Assembly: GCA_002421805.1 (NCBI GenBank)
Contig: DISM01000001.1
Coordinates: 347,932 to 411,931, forward strand
DNA: 64,000 bases
Direction: 5' to 3'
Origin: Candidatus Omnitrophica bacterium UBA6210
GTDB taxonomy: Bacteria; Omnitrophota; Gorgyraeia; Velamenicoccales; Velamenicoccaceae
The position numbers and the translations under genes are program-made. Below are positions 16,302 to 24,792 of the stretch, piece by piece. Within the stretch, counting starts at the first letter, position 1. Every line of letters starts with the position of its first letter. The notes under the pieces are model-generated. The model had not been told where the DNA came from, made no database searches, and was given only the letters and a program-made list of their open reading frames with translations.

Positions 16302-16625
16302 CCCTTCGAAAATTCCCTTCAAATCCTCTCGGAACTTTTTATGTTACCCCATGAAAAAAATCCAGTTACGCAAGAAAACGCTTTCTTTTTTCGGGTAAAA
16401 ATTTGTTGACATCATTATAATATATATGATATATTTTGGTTGCAAGATCGGTATCGGGTCGACCACGGAAAAAAGATGAAAAACGCCACGGAAACAAAAA
16501 ACATTTTTGGGTCTTTTTGTCCCTGCTGGGTTTTTCGGCCGGTTTTCTTGGTAGCCGAATCGCAGAGCGCTGCAGATTTTAAAGAAAAGCGCGAGCGGTT
16601 CGGCAATTTTTTTCTTGGGTTCGTA
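16302..16625 (+). other. Intergenic region before the pilin row
   Basis: 324 bases with one promoter-like site (16406-16435) and no convincing gene. An in-frame upstream extension of the first pilin (back to ATG 16476) exists, but it would put about 50 unrelated residues before its short leader. Confidence 0.6.
16406..16435 (+). promoter_or_regulatory. Promoter of the pilin row with palindromic -10 region
   Basis: A perfect TTGACA (16406-16411) is followed after 18 bases by TATATT (16430-16435). The -10 region is a perfect 7-base inverted repeat, AATATAT-ATG-ATATATT (16419-16435). A strong promoter is expected before abundant structural pilins. Confidence 0.65.
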
Positions 16626-16874
16626 ATGAGTTTAAAAAAGTTCTTAAAAAGATCATGTTGGACAATGCGCGGTCAGTCGACTGTTGAGTATTTTATTCTC
16701 CTGGTTGCGATAGCCGTGCTGACAATTGTGGGAAGTTCTGCGTTTTTTGCAAAAATGCAGAACTCCGGCAGCTTTGTTTTAAACTACTCTGTCGCTCAGA
16801 TGAAGCAGGACAATCTGGGCGATTTTTCTTTGAGCGGTGTGACCCCTGGCGGCTGGACGAACACAACCATTTGA
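16626..16874 (+). CDS. Flp-type pilin 1
   Basis: 82 residues from ATG 16626. A basic leader (MSLKKFLKRSCWTMRG) ends at the prepilin cleavage motif G^QSTVEY, with Glu at +5 and Tyr at +6. A single hydrophobic helix (FILLVAIAVLTIVGSSAFFA) follows. The tail is short and Ser/Gly/Thr-rich. This is the Flp/Tad pilin (class III signal) plan: cleavage by a TadV-type peptidase, then helical packing into a pilus. The start is uncertain because no ribosome-binding site is obvious. It opens a row of nine such genes. Confidence 0.75.
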   Translation: MSLKKFLKRSCWTMRGQSTVEYFILLVAIAVLTIVGSSAFFAKMQNSGSFVLNYSVAQMKQDNLGDFSLSGVTPGGWTNTTI

Positions 16875-16884
16875 GAGGCGGGAC

Positions 16885-17037
16885 ATGTTCACGCGTCGCG
16901 GACAATCTGTGCTGGAATACGCGCTCCTGATCTCGGTGATCTGTGCGGTCTTTTTGACCATGTTCGTCTATAGCAAAAACGCGGTCCGCGCCAGGCTTTT
17001 GATCGTGCAGGATCGTCTGAATGAGGCGGATAAGTAG
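16885..17037 (+). CDS. Flp-type pilin 2 (50 residues)
   Basis: A very small pilin from ATG 16885, eleven bases after the previous stop. The leader is MFTRRG, then ^QSVLEY with Glu at +5, then the helix ALLISVICAVFLTMFVYS. A short basic tail ends in NEADK. About 44 residues remain after cleavage, close to the minimal Flp pilins of other Tad systems. Its shortness makes it easy to miss in automatic annotation. Confidence 0.75.
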   Translation: MFTRRGQSVLEYALLISVICAVFLTMFVYSKNAVRARLLIVQDRLNEADK

Positions 17038-17049
17038 GGGGAGCGGATC

Positions 17050-17256
17050 ATGGCCCGTCTGTTGAGAGAAGTGTTGAGGGACCACAAGGCGCAGAGCTTC
17101 CTGGAGTATTCCATCCTGATCGCGGTGGTTGCTGCGGCTTTTGTGGCCATGGCCATGTATGTCCGTCAGGCGGTGCAGGGAAAGATCTACCGCCTGGAAG
17201 ATTCCGTGACGGCAAAATCGAACAAGGGGAGCACGCCCTGGAGTGTCCCCGTGTAA
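17050..17256 (+). CDS. Flp-type pilin 3
   Basis: 68 residues from ATG 17050, with GGGGGAG ten bases upstream. The leader MARLLREVLRDHKA is followed by QSFLEY. The residue before the cut is Ala rather than Gly, which may slow or prevent processing. The helix is SILIAVVAAAFVAMAMYV and the tail QAVQGKIYRLEDS resembles the ..RG.QG.. tails of pilins 6, 7 and 9. The tail ends in Ser/Thr/Pro. Confidence 0.75.
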   Translation: MARLLREVLRDHKAQSFLEYSILIAVVAAAFVAMAMYVRQAVQGKIYRLEDSVTAKSNKGSTPWSVPV

Positions 17257-17269
17257 GGACGAGGAGAGC

Positions 17270-17473
17270 ATGACCATGGAGACGCGCACATACAGAGACG
17301 CAAGAGAAAAAGGCCAGATGACCATTGAATATGCGGTGATGTTCGTGGCCATTACCGCGGTCGTTATTTATGCGGCCACGCATTTTATCCAGCCGTCCGT
17401 GAACAGTTTTTTCAACGGGACAGCGAAGATCATCAATAAGTCGGTCGAGGAGATCGAGAACAGATTTAGTTGA
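17270..17473 (+). CDS. Flp-type pilin 4
   Basis: 67 residues from ATG 17270, preceded by GAGGAG. The leader ends in EKG^QMTIEY, with helix AVMFVAITAVVIYAATHFI. The tail QPSVNSFFNGTAKIINKSVE has the same plan as pilin 5 (a QFI.P.VN motif), so these two form one subfamily, distinct from the ..KRG.QGR.. subfamily. Confidence 0.78.
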   Translation: MTMETRTYRDAREKGQMTIEYAVMFVAITAVVIYAATHFIQPSVNSFFNGTAKIINKSVEEIENRFS

Positions 17474-17574
17474 TCCCCTGCGCCACAATGGCGATGGGGA
17501 TGTCGCCCCGGAGGGTGGGAAAAAGAGGGCCCGCGGGGCTCGAAGTCGGGAGGGAGAAAGGGGGTGGAAAGAAC

Positions 17575-17826
17575 ATGAGAAAGGTGTTGAGCAAAGTAGG
17601 CCAGAGTACGTTGGAATACGTTATCGTTTTGACAGCGATCGTGGCAGCGATTCTTTTTGCGGCAACACAGTTCATCAAGCCGGGCGTCAACCGTATCTAT
17701 GACGAGACAGGCCTGAAGCTGAATGATACAGCGACTGTCTTCGCCAATAAGGTCGGGATCAGCCTGAACACTACCGGCGCGGCTGCCGGCGCGGCTGCGA
17801 GCGGGGCTTCTGGCTCCGGCGTATAA
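17575..17826 (+). CDS. Flp-type pilin 5
   Basis: 83 residues from ATG 17575. The leader MRKVLSKVG^QSTLEY is followed by the helix VIVLTAIVAAILFAATQFI, then KPGVNRIYDETGLKLN. The C-terminus is Ala/Gly/Ser-rich (AAGAAASGASGSG), a likely flexible or glycosylated surface tail. The upstream 100 bases are G-rich and not coding. Confidence 0.78.
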   Translation: MRKVLSKVGQSTLEYVIVLTAIVAAILFAATQFIKPGVNRIYDETGLKLNDTATVFANKVGISLNTTGAAAGAAASGASGSGV

Positions 17827-17868
17827 TCGCGGTCCAAAAGATCGCCGTTTTGAAGGAGGTGAAAAAGG

Positions 17869-18225
17869 ATGTTTAGATGGTTGAATTCAAAGAGAGGTCA
17901 GAATACGGCTGAGTACGCGATCCTCATCGGCGTTATCGTGGCGGCTGCTATCGCGATGCAGATCTATATCCGTCGCGGAATGCAGGCAAGGATCAAGGAC
18001 GCTGTCGATTTCACGCAGACGGCGGACGATGATGCCGGCAACGGGTTCTTCAGCAACCAGAGCCAGTATGAACCGTATTACTATCAGACGAACTTTGAGA
18101 CGAGCCAGAGCGGAACGCAGTCAGAAGAGCTGCAGTCCGGCGGCGGCGTCATCAGGACGTCTATCACAGACACAACGCAAAGAACAGGAAACCAGACCTA
18201 CGGCAACTACATGGAAGGCAATTAA
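17869..18225 (+). CDS. Flp-type pilin 6 with long tail
   Basis: 118 residues from ATG 17869 with a strong AAGGAGG site. The leader ends in KRG^QNTAEY, the helix is AILIGVIVAAAIAMQIYI, then RRGMQARIKDAVDFTQ. About 70 further residues are polar and rich in Gln, Ser, Thr, Tyr and Asn, suiting an exposed adhesive surface. It belongs with pilins 7, 8 and 9 in the MQ.Y..RG.QGR group. Confidence 0.8.
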   Translation: MFRWLNSKRGQNTAEYAILIGVIVAAAIAMQIYIRRGMQARIKDAVDFTQTADDDAGNGFFSNQSQYEPYYYQTNFETSQSGTQSEELQSGGGVIRTSITDTTQRTGNQTYGNYMEGN

Positions 18226-18264
18226 CGTTTTCATGTTTTGCGCGATAAAAGGAGGTGACGTTAC

Positions 18265-18582
18265 ATGCGCAGGTGGTTAAAAAAGAATGGTCAAAGCACC
18301 CTCGAGTACGCGGTTTTAATAGTGGTCATAATTGCTGCCTTGATCGCGATGCAGGTCTACCTGAAGCGCGGTATCCAGGGCAGGATGAGAGAGTCAACTG
18401 ACCAGATCGGCGAGCAATTTTCGCCGGGTTACACTGTTTCAAACAGGACCACCAGCACATACTCTAACAGCCGTGAAGAAAACACTGGTTGGTCGACAAC
18501 GACGGAGATCTACAATCAGTGGCAGAACAGGGCTGGTTGGGAGAATGTGATGAACGCCGAACAGGAATACTGGGGCGTGTAA
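18265..18582 (+). CDS. Flp-type pilin 7
   Basis: 105 residues from ATG 18265 with AAAGGAGG upstream. The leader MRRWLKKNG^QSTLEY is followed by the helix AVLIVVIIAALIAMQVYL, then KRGIQGRMRESTDQIGEQF. The tail is Ser/Thr/Asn-rich with several Trp. It is closely related to pilin 9 (same MQVYLKRGIQGR and IGEQ elements), a sign of recent duplication. Confidence 0.82.
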   Translation: MRRWLKKNGQSTLEYAVLIVVIIAALIAMQVYLKRGIQGRMRESTDQIGEQFSPGYTVSNRTTSTYSNSREENTGWSTTTEIYNQWQNRAGWENVMNAEQEYWGV

Positions 18583-18626
18583 GGACGGATCAGGGGAATG
18601 GCAAGCCCTGCGAAGGGCAGGATACG

Positions 18627-19067
18627 ATGAACACGAAAATATTGAACAGACAATCGGGTTTAACGAACGAACGGCGGCTTTCCGAAGGACGCACCCTCCC
18701 GGAAAGCGGAGAGTCCCGTTCGGCTTGCCATTCTTTTCTTCTGGGGATGTCGCGCCGCGGCCAGCAGGTGGCGGAGTATTCGCTCCTGATCGCGGCGATC
18801 TCTGCGGCGCTGTTGGCGATGTATATCTACGCCAAGAGAGGTTTGCAGGGGACGATCAAGGGGCTGACGGACCATGAGATCGGCTGGCAGAACGACAGCG
18901 TGCCGATTTTGGAGAGCGGCGCCCATCAGACGTCGAATTCGACCCTGAGCACGGTCAGCCATGACAGGATGAGCATCAAGAAAGACCCCGACTTCGGGAC
19001 GCAATACGAATTCACGAGCACCGCTTATTCGAGCGGGGAAGGCAATGCGACGTATAACCAATTTTAG
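18627..19067 (+). CDS. Flp-type pilin 8
   Basis: 146 residues if ATG 18627 is used; an alternative ATG at 18747 gives a leader of five residues (MSRRG). The cleavage motif is G^QQVAEY and the helix is SLLIAAISAALLAMYIYA, then KRGLQGTIKGLTDHEIG. The long, unconserved leader before the motif makes the later start attractive, but neither start has a good ribosome-binding site. The tail is polar and Ser/Thr-rich. Confidence 0.72.
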   Translation: MNTKILNRQSGLTNERRLSEGRTLPESGESRSACHSFLLGMSRRGQQVAEYSLLIAAISAALLAMYIYAKRGLQGTIKGLTDHEIGWQNDSVPILESGAHQTSNSTLSTVSHDRMSIKKDPDFGTQYEFTSTAYSSGEGNATYNQF

Positions 19068-19077
19068 GACGGCCGCC

Positions 19078-19482
19078 ATGAGATATCAACGGCATTTTAT
19101 TTTAAATCTTTCAGAGCAACGGGATCCGCGGAAAGCGGATTTCCGGCGCGGCCAGTCGACCATTGAGATGGCTATTTTGATCATGATCATCGTCTTCGCT
19201 TTCATCGCGATGCAGGTCTACCTGAAGCGCGGCATCCAGGGGCGGCTGAGGGCCAATATCGATTCGATCGGCGAACAGTACGACCCGGAGAAGACGACAT
19301 CGGAATTCAACCTGTTCCATGACAGCGACGTGACGACCACGAGCGAGTCCTCGGAAGAGATGTACATAGACCCGACGTCGTGGTCGGGTCAGTACCAGAA
19401 CAGAGTGATCACGATGGTGCATACGCAGACGAATTACGACAATACGGTCAAAACAGGCTTTGAATACGTAGGGGCGCCGTAA
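19078..19482 (+). CDS. Flp-type pilin 9
   Basis: 134 residues from ATG 19078. A leader of about 28 residues ends at RRG^QSTIEM, where Met replaces the usual Tyr at +6. The helix is AILIMIIVFAFIAMQVYL, then KRGIQGRLRANIDSIGEQY, nearly the same as in pilin 7. The tail is acidic and Thr/Ser-rich. The start lies eleven bases after the previous stop. Confidence 0.8.
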   Translation: MRYQRHFILNLSEQRDPRKADFRRGQSTIEMAILIMIIVFAFIAMQVYLKRGIQGRLRANIDSIGEQYDPEKTTSEFNLFHDSDVTTTSESSEEMYIDPTSWSGQYQNRVITMVHTQTNYDNTVKTGFEYVGAP

Positions 19483-19534
19483 TATCGGTGGGCCGGTTAT
19501 CCCGTTTGCCGGTGAGCCGGCCGGAGGCAAGAAC

Positions 19535-20662
19535 ATGTTGAAGCCAAGCGAAAAAATCAAAAAGAGCCGCGGGGTGTTGAAGCCGGTTAACCGGTTGACC
19601 GGCAGACAGGCGAACTGTTCTGGCCAGGCCCTTTTGGAATTGGCGGTCTTTGGCACGATCTTTTTGACGCTCCTGACGGCGATGGTGGCTTACGGCCTCA
19701 AATATAATTATAACCAGCGGGCCCAGATGCTGGCTTTCCGCCGCGCGATGACGATCGCTTCGGACAGGAATTACGGCTCGGGCAGTTACATGCTGATCCA
19801 GGACCGCCATATCCCGGACCCGACGGATGCCTTTGGCATCGGCTCGATCTCTCCGTTTGTGGCGTCGGCCAGCGTCACCCGCGATCCCGAGATGGATGCG
19901 ACGCCTGCAGATGCCGCATCGCTTCCGACGACCGTGGTCGATATGGAGGTGACGGGAGTCGGCGGCGAGATCGAACCCTTGGCCCGTATCGCCGTCAAGA
20001 ATGCAGGGTTCAGGACCGAGAGCGGGGTTTCGGACGACATGCGCGAAAAATATGATTTGATTTATAGCGATGTTGTGGACGAAGGCGGCGGCAATGTCCG
20101 CATCATCGATGCCTGCGTGGGCGAGATCATCGATCACTCTGCGTGCTATCAGCAGGCCGTCAAGATCGTGGATACAGACCTTTGCACGCGCGATTGTCAG
20201 ATCACAGCGACAAGCGGGACGGATTGCAGCACCATTTGCGCCAGGCGTATGAATCCGCCCAACCAGGACAGCGCCGCTTATAATCCTGCAACGGGCGGGG
20301 CCTGGTATGCGGCCAATTGGTATGTGCAGAACGGGCGTTATGTCTTTCCTGCTCTCAACGAGGTGTTCTCGCGGGTCGGCTCGAATGCCTCGAGCATGGG
20401 TATGCAGGCGGACACACAGACACACGCGATAAGATCCACGCAGATCCGCAAGATCGAGACCACGGCAAGGACCGTGACGGAAGAGAACGCGGCGTGGGAA
20501 GATAACAATCTCAGGCAGTTTGTGACGTTTAACAACCTGCAGTCGAACGGGTATCAGGTGAACCACGACGACCCCATGGATTATGCGGATGCGGTGGAAG
20601 TCCAGGATATCAACAGCCGTTCCACGGGCGAGGTTCATCAGACGATGACGACACCGAAGTAA
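19535..20662 (+). CDS. TadE-like minor pilin / pseudopilin
   Basis: 375 residues from ATG 19535. After a basic leader of about 32 residues comes SGQALLELAVFGTIFLTLLTAMVAYGL, a TadE-type N-terminus (Glu five residues after Gly). The large C-terminal part includes NQRAQMLAFRRAMTIASDRNYGSG. It also has paired cysteines (CVGE, CYQQA, CTRDC, CSTIC), probably forming disulfides outside the cell. TadE-like pseudopilins act in pilus assembly. This one is far longer than usual TadE and may carry a tip function. Confidence 0.72.
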   Translation: MLKPSEKIKKSRGVLKPVNRLTGRQANCSGQALLELAVFGTIFLTLLTAMVAYGLKYNYNQRAQMLAFRRAMTIASDRNYGSGSYMLIQDRHIPDPTDAFGIGSISPFVASASVTRDPEMDATPADAASLPTTVVDMEVTGVGGEIEPLARIAVKNAGFRTESGVSDDMREKYDLIYSDVVDEGGGNVRIIDACVGEIIDHSACYQQAVKIVDTDLCTRDCQITATSGTDCSTICARRMNPPNQDSAAYNPATGGAWYAANWYVQNGRYVFPALNEVFSRVGSNASSMGMQADTQTHAIRSTQIRKIETTARTVTEENAAWEDNNLRQFVTFNNLQSNGYQVNHDDPMDYADAVEVQDINSRSTGEVHQTMTTPK

Positions 20663-20698
20663 GAGCGGTGTCAAAGAGTCAGAGAATGCAAGGAAGCC

Positions 20699-20986
20699 AT
20701 GAAGAGCATGCGAGGATCAGGGGGGTGGAGGATCGAAGAGGCAGGGCAGTCGACGCTGGAGTTGACGGCGGCGCTGATCGTTTTAATGATCCTGCTTGTG
20801 GGCGCAGCGAAGATTTTTGTGTGGCTTAACGAACGCATGGCCTACAGACAGTCTGAATATGAGAGGACGCGCGTGCAGGCCGGAAGCGTGGCCTTCACGA
20901 GCTCAATCGACTTAACGAACGCAGAACAAACGAGGGGGGTGGAGATCGATGAGTCGTCTAATCCGCCGCTTAACATCTTTAACTAA
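20699..20986 (+). CDS. Small TadE/Flp-like protein
   Basis: 95 residues from ATG 20699. The leader is followed by AGQSTLELTAALIVLMILLVGAAKIFVWL, with Glu at +5 and Leu at +6, a TadE-like rather than Flp-like motif. The polar tail has no cysteine. Its 3' end overlaps the next gene by 38 bases in another frame, indicating coupled translation. Confidence 0.72.
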   Translation: MKSMRGSGGWRIEEAGQSTLELTAALIVLMILLVGAAKIFVWLNERMAYRQSEYERTRVQAGSVAFTSSIDLTNAEQTRGVEIDESSNPPLNIFN

Positions 20987-23213
20987 CCTGACGCCCGTGG
21001 GCAATAAACGGGGGCAGATCGCCACGTTGCTGATCCTGGCAACGGTGGTCCTGCTTATTTTTACGATGGTGACGCTGAATTTGGGCAACGTGGCCATTAA
21101 TTCCACAGGTGTTTCCAACGCAGCTGATTCGGGCGCGCTCTACCTCGTCTCCCAGCTTTCTACGAAATCGCGCCAGCTTTATGAAGGCCTCGGCAATACG
21201 ACGGAGAAATGCCAGAAGACCGGATGGGCAAGCTTCGTATTGGCGATCGTGGTCGCCATTATCGCGGTCGTCATCAGCATTGTGTCTTTTGGTGTCGGTT
21301 CGCCCCTGGCCCTGATGGCCATCGGCGCCGTTGCGGGCGCCGCCGGAGGCGCCATGGGAGGCGCCATTGCCGGCACGGGTGTGGCGCAAGGCGCCTTGAC
21401 AGGGGCCTGTATCGGCGCAGCGATCGGTGGCATCGGCGCAGGTATTGCTTCTATTGCGGGTGCGACGACTTCGGTGAGCGCAGGCGCAGGTACAGGCGCG
21501 GGCGCAGGCGCGGGCGGCGGCACGGCTACTGCAGGCGCAGGCACAAGCGCAGGGGTGAGCGCAGGCGGCGGCGGCATTGCCGTGACGGACTGTACGATCA
21601 CGACAACATCAGGCGGTATTTTTGGGATCGGCGGAACAACGTCCGCTGCGATACCCGTTACCGCAGGCGGCGTTATCCCTGCCGGTGCCACGATCATATC
21701 CGGCACGGCGACAATCATTCCCATGGCGGCGACAGCCGCATGGACCGGCGTCGCTTTGGGAGCCCTGAGTGTGGCGGCTGCGGGATACAACCAATCCGTT
21801 GCGCAGAGCATCCCCGGAGCCGTGGCCGAGCAATTTACGAAGATGCTCAACAAGATGAATGAGCCCGACAGGATCCGCGAGTCGGTCTTTATGCAGGCGC
21901 TTCAGCTGGTCGTGGACGACCCGACCAAGTCTTACGACAGCCCCGATTCAAATATCAACGGCGACACGCTGGAATACGTGCCTGATTTTCAGATCTGGCT
22001 GTATAACAGGTTCAGGATCATCGGCAGCGTGACAGACCTGATCGATCCGGAGCCGGTGGTGTACGACTTTTTGAATAATTACGCATGGCAGTTTGAAAAT
22101 GTCTGCAAGCTGGCCAATGAAGGCGGGGATTACTGGCAGTACGTGTCGGGCGCTGCGGCCTATGTAGGCCAACCGGGTCCGCTGGAGCGCGTGGATTACA
22201 AATGGGTCTCGACCCCAGCTCCGACGCCGGAAGACCCGAGCGCTACGGAATATGTGGCCCAGGCAGGACGCGACGGACATATTGTCGAGCTTTTGCGCGG
22301 CCTGCGCAACGCGGGTCATCCCGTGTCCTTCTGGAATCCTGGCCCCACGCCCGCCCAAATGAACGAGTGGGGATTGCAATGCAACGGCGATGTCTGCATC
22401 GATCCTCCGATCGCCATGGGATATGACGAGCTTGACGATATGGCGGACAACCTGTTGGAGATGGGAGATTTCATTACAGCCTTGAGGGCGCAGCCCATGA
22501 ACGATACGATCGAGGCGTGGCGCGGATGGTCGTTCTTCTTCTATGACGAGTATGACACAAGCAATCCGGCTACCTACCTCCAGAGGAGCGAGAAATATGC
22601 GCAGGAGCTGGGCGATTGGATCACGGAACTTGAGGCCATCAGGACGAGCCTGCCGGCGTGCCTCTTCGGCGGCCCGTCGGGAGATACGGTCCTGAATCCT
22701 CCGTGCCAGTTCGGCGGCGGCGGCAGCATCGACAACGATATCGACGACGAATTCTATAACGCGTATTACGACCTGGGTGGTATGCAGTATGAGATGCAGT
22801 CTTTCCATGGCGCGATCAACGGATTTTTCACAGCGCTCTTCCCGGAGGTCGAAGAGAGCGCTTATGAGCAGATCTGCGTTCCGCCGGATGAGTTGAATCC
22901 GGCCGGAAAGTCCTGCGGCGGCAAGAACCCCGTCCGGTATGAGTGGCAGGATTCGCGCGGAGACCATGAGGTGACGGTGAAAACCGTTTTTAACGTCCCG
23001 CGCCTGAGGACGTACAAGACAGGCAACTGGTTCAGCGGCAAAGTTTGTGTGCAGTTGTTGTATGGCGCCGAAAACGTCCAGGTGATCGTGTCGCGCTGGG
23101 ACAGCTCAAAAGGCATGGGCGCCCTGGGGACATGGAACCCGTTCGGCGGCCGCGTGACAAAGGCCGCGCGGGCCTATTACAGTTATAGCAAACAGGCTCA
23201 ATTGGTGAATTAA
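20949..23213 (+). CDS. TadG-like pilus assembly protein
   Basis: 754 residues from ATG 20949. The N-terminus has the Tad_N pattern: a basic leader, KRGQIATLLILATVVLLIFTMVTLNLG, then NAADSGALYLVSQLST. A very Gly/Ala-rich stretch (about residues 115-215, encoded by 21290-21580) resembles glycine-zipper membrane segments. The remaining 450 residues are soluble, aromatic-rich and contain several cysteines. TadG proteins sit in the membrane or at the base or tip of Tad pili. The length and glycine region are unusual for the family. Confidence 0.68.
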   Translation: MSRLIRRLTSLTNLTPVGNKRGQIATLLILATVVLLIFTMVTLNLGNVAINSTGVSNAADSGALYLVSQLSTKSRQLYEGLGNTTEKCQKTGWASFVLAIVVAIIAVVISIVSFGVGSPLALMAIGAVAGAAGGAMGGAIAGTGVAQGALTGACIGAAIGGIGAGIASIAGATTSVSAGAGTGAGAGAGGGTATAGAGTSAGVSAGGGGIAVTDCTITTTSGGIFGIGGTTSAAIPVTAGGVIPAGATIISGTATIIPMAATAAWTGVALGALSVAAAGYNQSVAQSIPGAVAEQFTKMLNKMNEPDRIRESVFMQALQLVVDDPTKSYDSPDSNINGDTLEYVPDFQIWLYNRFRIIGSVTDLIDPEPVVYDFLNNYAWQFENVCKLANEGGDYWQYVSGAAAYVGQPGPLERVDYKWVSTPAPTPEDPSATEYVAQAGRDGHIVELLRGLRNAGHPVSFWNPGPTPAQMNEWGLQCNGDVCIDPPIAMGYDELDDMADNLLEMGDFITALRAQPMNDTIEAWRGWSFFFYDEYDTSNPATYLQRSEKYAQELGDWITELEAIRTSLPACLFGGPSGDTVLNPPCQFGGGGSIDNDIDDEFYNAYYDLGGMQYEMQSFHGAINGFFTALFPEVEESAYEQICVPPDELNPAGKSCGGKNPVRYEWQDSRGDHEVTVKTVFNVPRLRTYKTGNWFSGKVCVQLLYGAENVQVIVSRWDSSKGMGALGTWNPFGGRVTKAARAYYSYSKQAQLVN

Positions 23214-23228
23214 CCAAAAGAGGATTTT

Positions 23229-23717
23229 ATGAAAAGAATGACGGTAAAGACAATCATGGCGGGTGCGGCGGCGTTCCTCCTGCTCACAGGCTGTGCAGCC
23301 AAAGACGATGTGAAGCTGGCGCGCCAGGTCGTGACCCAGCTGGTCCAGGGGCGTTATTCCGTGCGCAAGCTGCTTGATTGGGAGAATCTCAAAGCCATGG
23401 AGTACAGCGTTGGCGCCGACTACAAGGCCTTGCCCAACGACAAGGAAAGAGAAAGTTACCAGAGGTCTTTCATCGATGGCTTCAAGCGCGGCTTTATGGA
23501 CCAGGGGGCGAAGGTCAACGCGTTCTACAACTGGAGGTTCCTTGCCAAGGTGGACCCGACGCTCAACATCGTGGCCGCCAATGTTCATGACGACAAGTTC
23601 CTTTTGTTGGTCGCCATCAAGCATGCAGGCAGGACGAGGAAGGTCGTGGAATTGAAGATCGTCCAGATCCTGGATCCGCAGAAGTTCCGCGAGATGGAAC
23701 AGGGGTTTGTGAAATGA
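23229..23717 (+). CDS. Small lipoprotein in Tad locus
   Basis: 162 residues from ATG 23229. A lipoprotein signal (VKTIMAGAAAFLLLTG, then Cys22) leads into a small alpha/beta domain without recognised motifs (DVKLARQVVTQLVQGRYS, FIDGFKRGFMDQG, VVELKIVQILDPQKF). Some Tad clusters carry a lipoprotein that helps the secretin; this could be such a pilotin-like factor, but that is a guess. Its stop overlaps the start of the next gene (ATGA). Confidence 0.72.
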   Translation: MKRMTVKTIMAGAAAFLLLTGCAAKDDVKLARQVVTQLVQGRYSVRKLLDWENLKAMEYSVGADYKALPNDKERESYQRSFIDGFKRGFMDQGAKVNAFYNWRFLAKVDPTLNIVAANVHDDKFLLLVAIKHAGRTRKVVELKIVQILDPQKFREMEQGFVK

Positions 23718-23938
23718 ACGGGATATTTTCTGTTTTCAACGCTGGGAGGAACAGGGCCGGGATAGGCATCTTGGAGTATTCCCTTTTGCTTGTGGCTTTG
23801 GTCGCGGCCCTGCTGTCCGTCCAGGTGAGTTTGAAGAGGGTCATCGCATATAAGTGGCGTGATGCGGCGGATGCCTTTGGCATGGGCCGGCAGTATGAGA
23901 CGGACGGCTCCAAGGCCACAACCGTTGTGAGGTATTGA
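23714..23938 (+). CDS. Flp-type pilin 10
   Basis: 74 residues from ATG 23714, overlapping the lipoprotein stop by four bases. The leader MNGIFSVFNAGRNRAG is cut before IGILEY (Glu at +5, Tyr at +6). The helix is SLLLVALVAALLSVQVSL, then KRVIAYKWRDAADAFGMG. It lies apart from the main pilin row and one base before tadB, so it may be a minor subunit. Confidence 0.75.
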   Translation: MNGIFSVFNAGRNRAGIGILEYSLLLVALVAALLSVQVSLKRVIAYKWRDAADAFGMGRQYETDGSKATTVVRY

Positions 23939-23939
23939 C

Positions 23940-24791
23940 ATGGTGATGAAGGGATTGATCTTCATAGCGCTGTTTGCGTCAGTGACGCTCCTGGGATACC
24001 AGCTTGTCCCTGTGGCATGGGACAGGTTTTATACCTGGCGCGTCCACGGCGTCGAGGTGCAGAAGGCGCGCTTGAAAGAGATGTTCCTGGACATGGATCC
24101 CCAGAAGCTCTTTTTGCTCAACGTAATTTCGCCGACGGTCTTCTGCGTTGTCGGGCTGGCCATATTCAAAAGCCTGATGGGCGCCCTGATCGGCCTGGCG
24201 GTCGGTTTTGCGATACCTGCGTTGATCGTCAAGAACCTGATCTTCTCGAGGAAGTCCAGGTTTGCCGTTCAGATCACCGACGGCCTGATGATCCTGTCGA
24301 GCTGCTTAAAGGGCGGTTTAAGCTTGTTGCAGTCCATCGAAGCGCTCGTGGAAGAGCTGCCGGCCCCCATCAGCCAGGAGTTCGGCCTGATCTTGAGAGA
24401 GAACAAGATGGGTATTCCTTTGGAAGAATCTTTTGAGAACTTGAACAAGAGGATGCCGTCCGAAGAGCTGAACCTGTTGACGACGGCGATCCTGGTCGCG
24501 CGCGAGACCGGTGGCGACATCACGCTTCTGTTCGGCCGCCTGATCGACACGATCCGTTCCAAGAGCAAGCTGAGCGAGAACATCAAGACGTTGAGCATGC
24601 AGGGAAAGATCCAGGGCATCGTCATGTCGATGCTGCCGATCGCGTTTGCGATCCTGGTCGTCTCGTTCAACCCGAACTATTTCGACATCATGTTGTCGAG
24701 CCCCGTGGGCCGGGGCTTGATGGTGTATGCGGCGATTTCCGAATGCGTCGGGATGTATATGATCAAAGTATTTTCAAAGATTAATTTTTAG
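23940..24791 (+). CDS. tadB: Tad platform protein TadB
   Basis: 283 residues from ATG 23940, one base after the preceding stop. It has an N-terminal membrane segment and a central hydrophobic pair (SPTVFCVVGLAIFKSLMGAL, GLAVGFAIPALIVKNLIF). The T2SF domain shows FAVQITDGLMILSSCLKGGL, then PAPISQEFGLILRENKMGIP, and LTTAILVARETGGDITLLF. A C-terminal span (MLPIAFAILVVSFNPNYFD) follows. TadB and TadC form the inner-membrane platform on which the CpaF-type ATPase acts. Confidence 0.92.
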   Translation: MVMKGLIFIALFASVTLLGYQLVPVAWDRFYTWRVHGVEVQKARLKEMFLDMDPQKLFLLNVISPTVFCVVGLAIFKSLMGALIGLAVGFAIPALIVKNLIFSRKSRFAVQITDGLMILSSCLKGGLSLLQSIEALVEELPAPISQEFGLILRENKMGIPLEESFENLNKRMPSEELNLLTTAILVARETGGDITLLFGRLIDTIRSKSKLSENIKTLSMQGKIQGIVMSMLPIAFAILVVSFNPNYFDIMLSSPVGRGLMVYAAISECVGMYMIKVFSKINF

Positions 24792-24792
24792 T

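Noticed and set aside
16440..16625. Upstream extension of the first pilin
   Set aside because: It overlaps the promoter region and would add a Cys/Phe-rich stretch before a short conventional leader.
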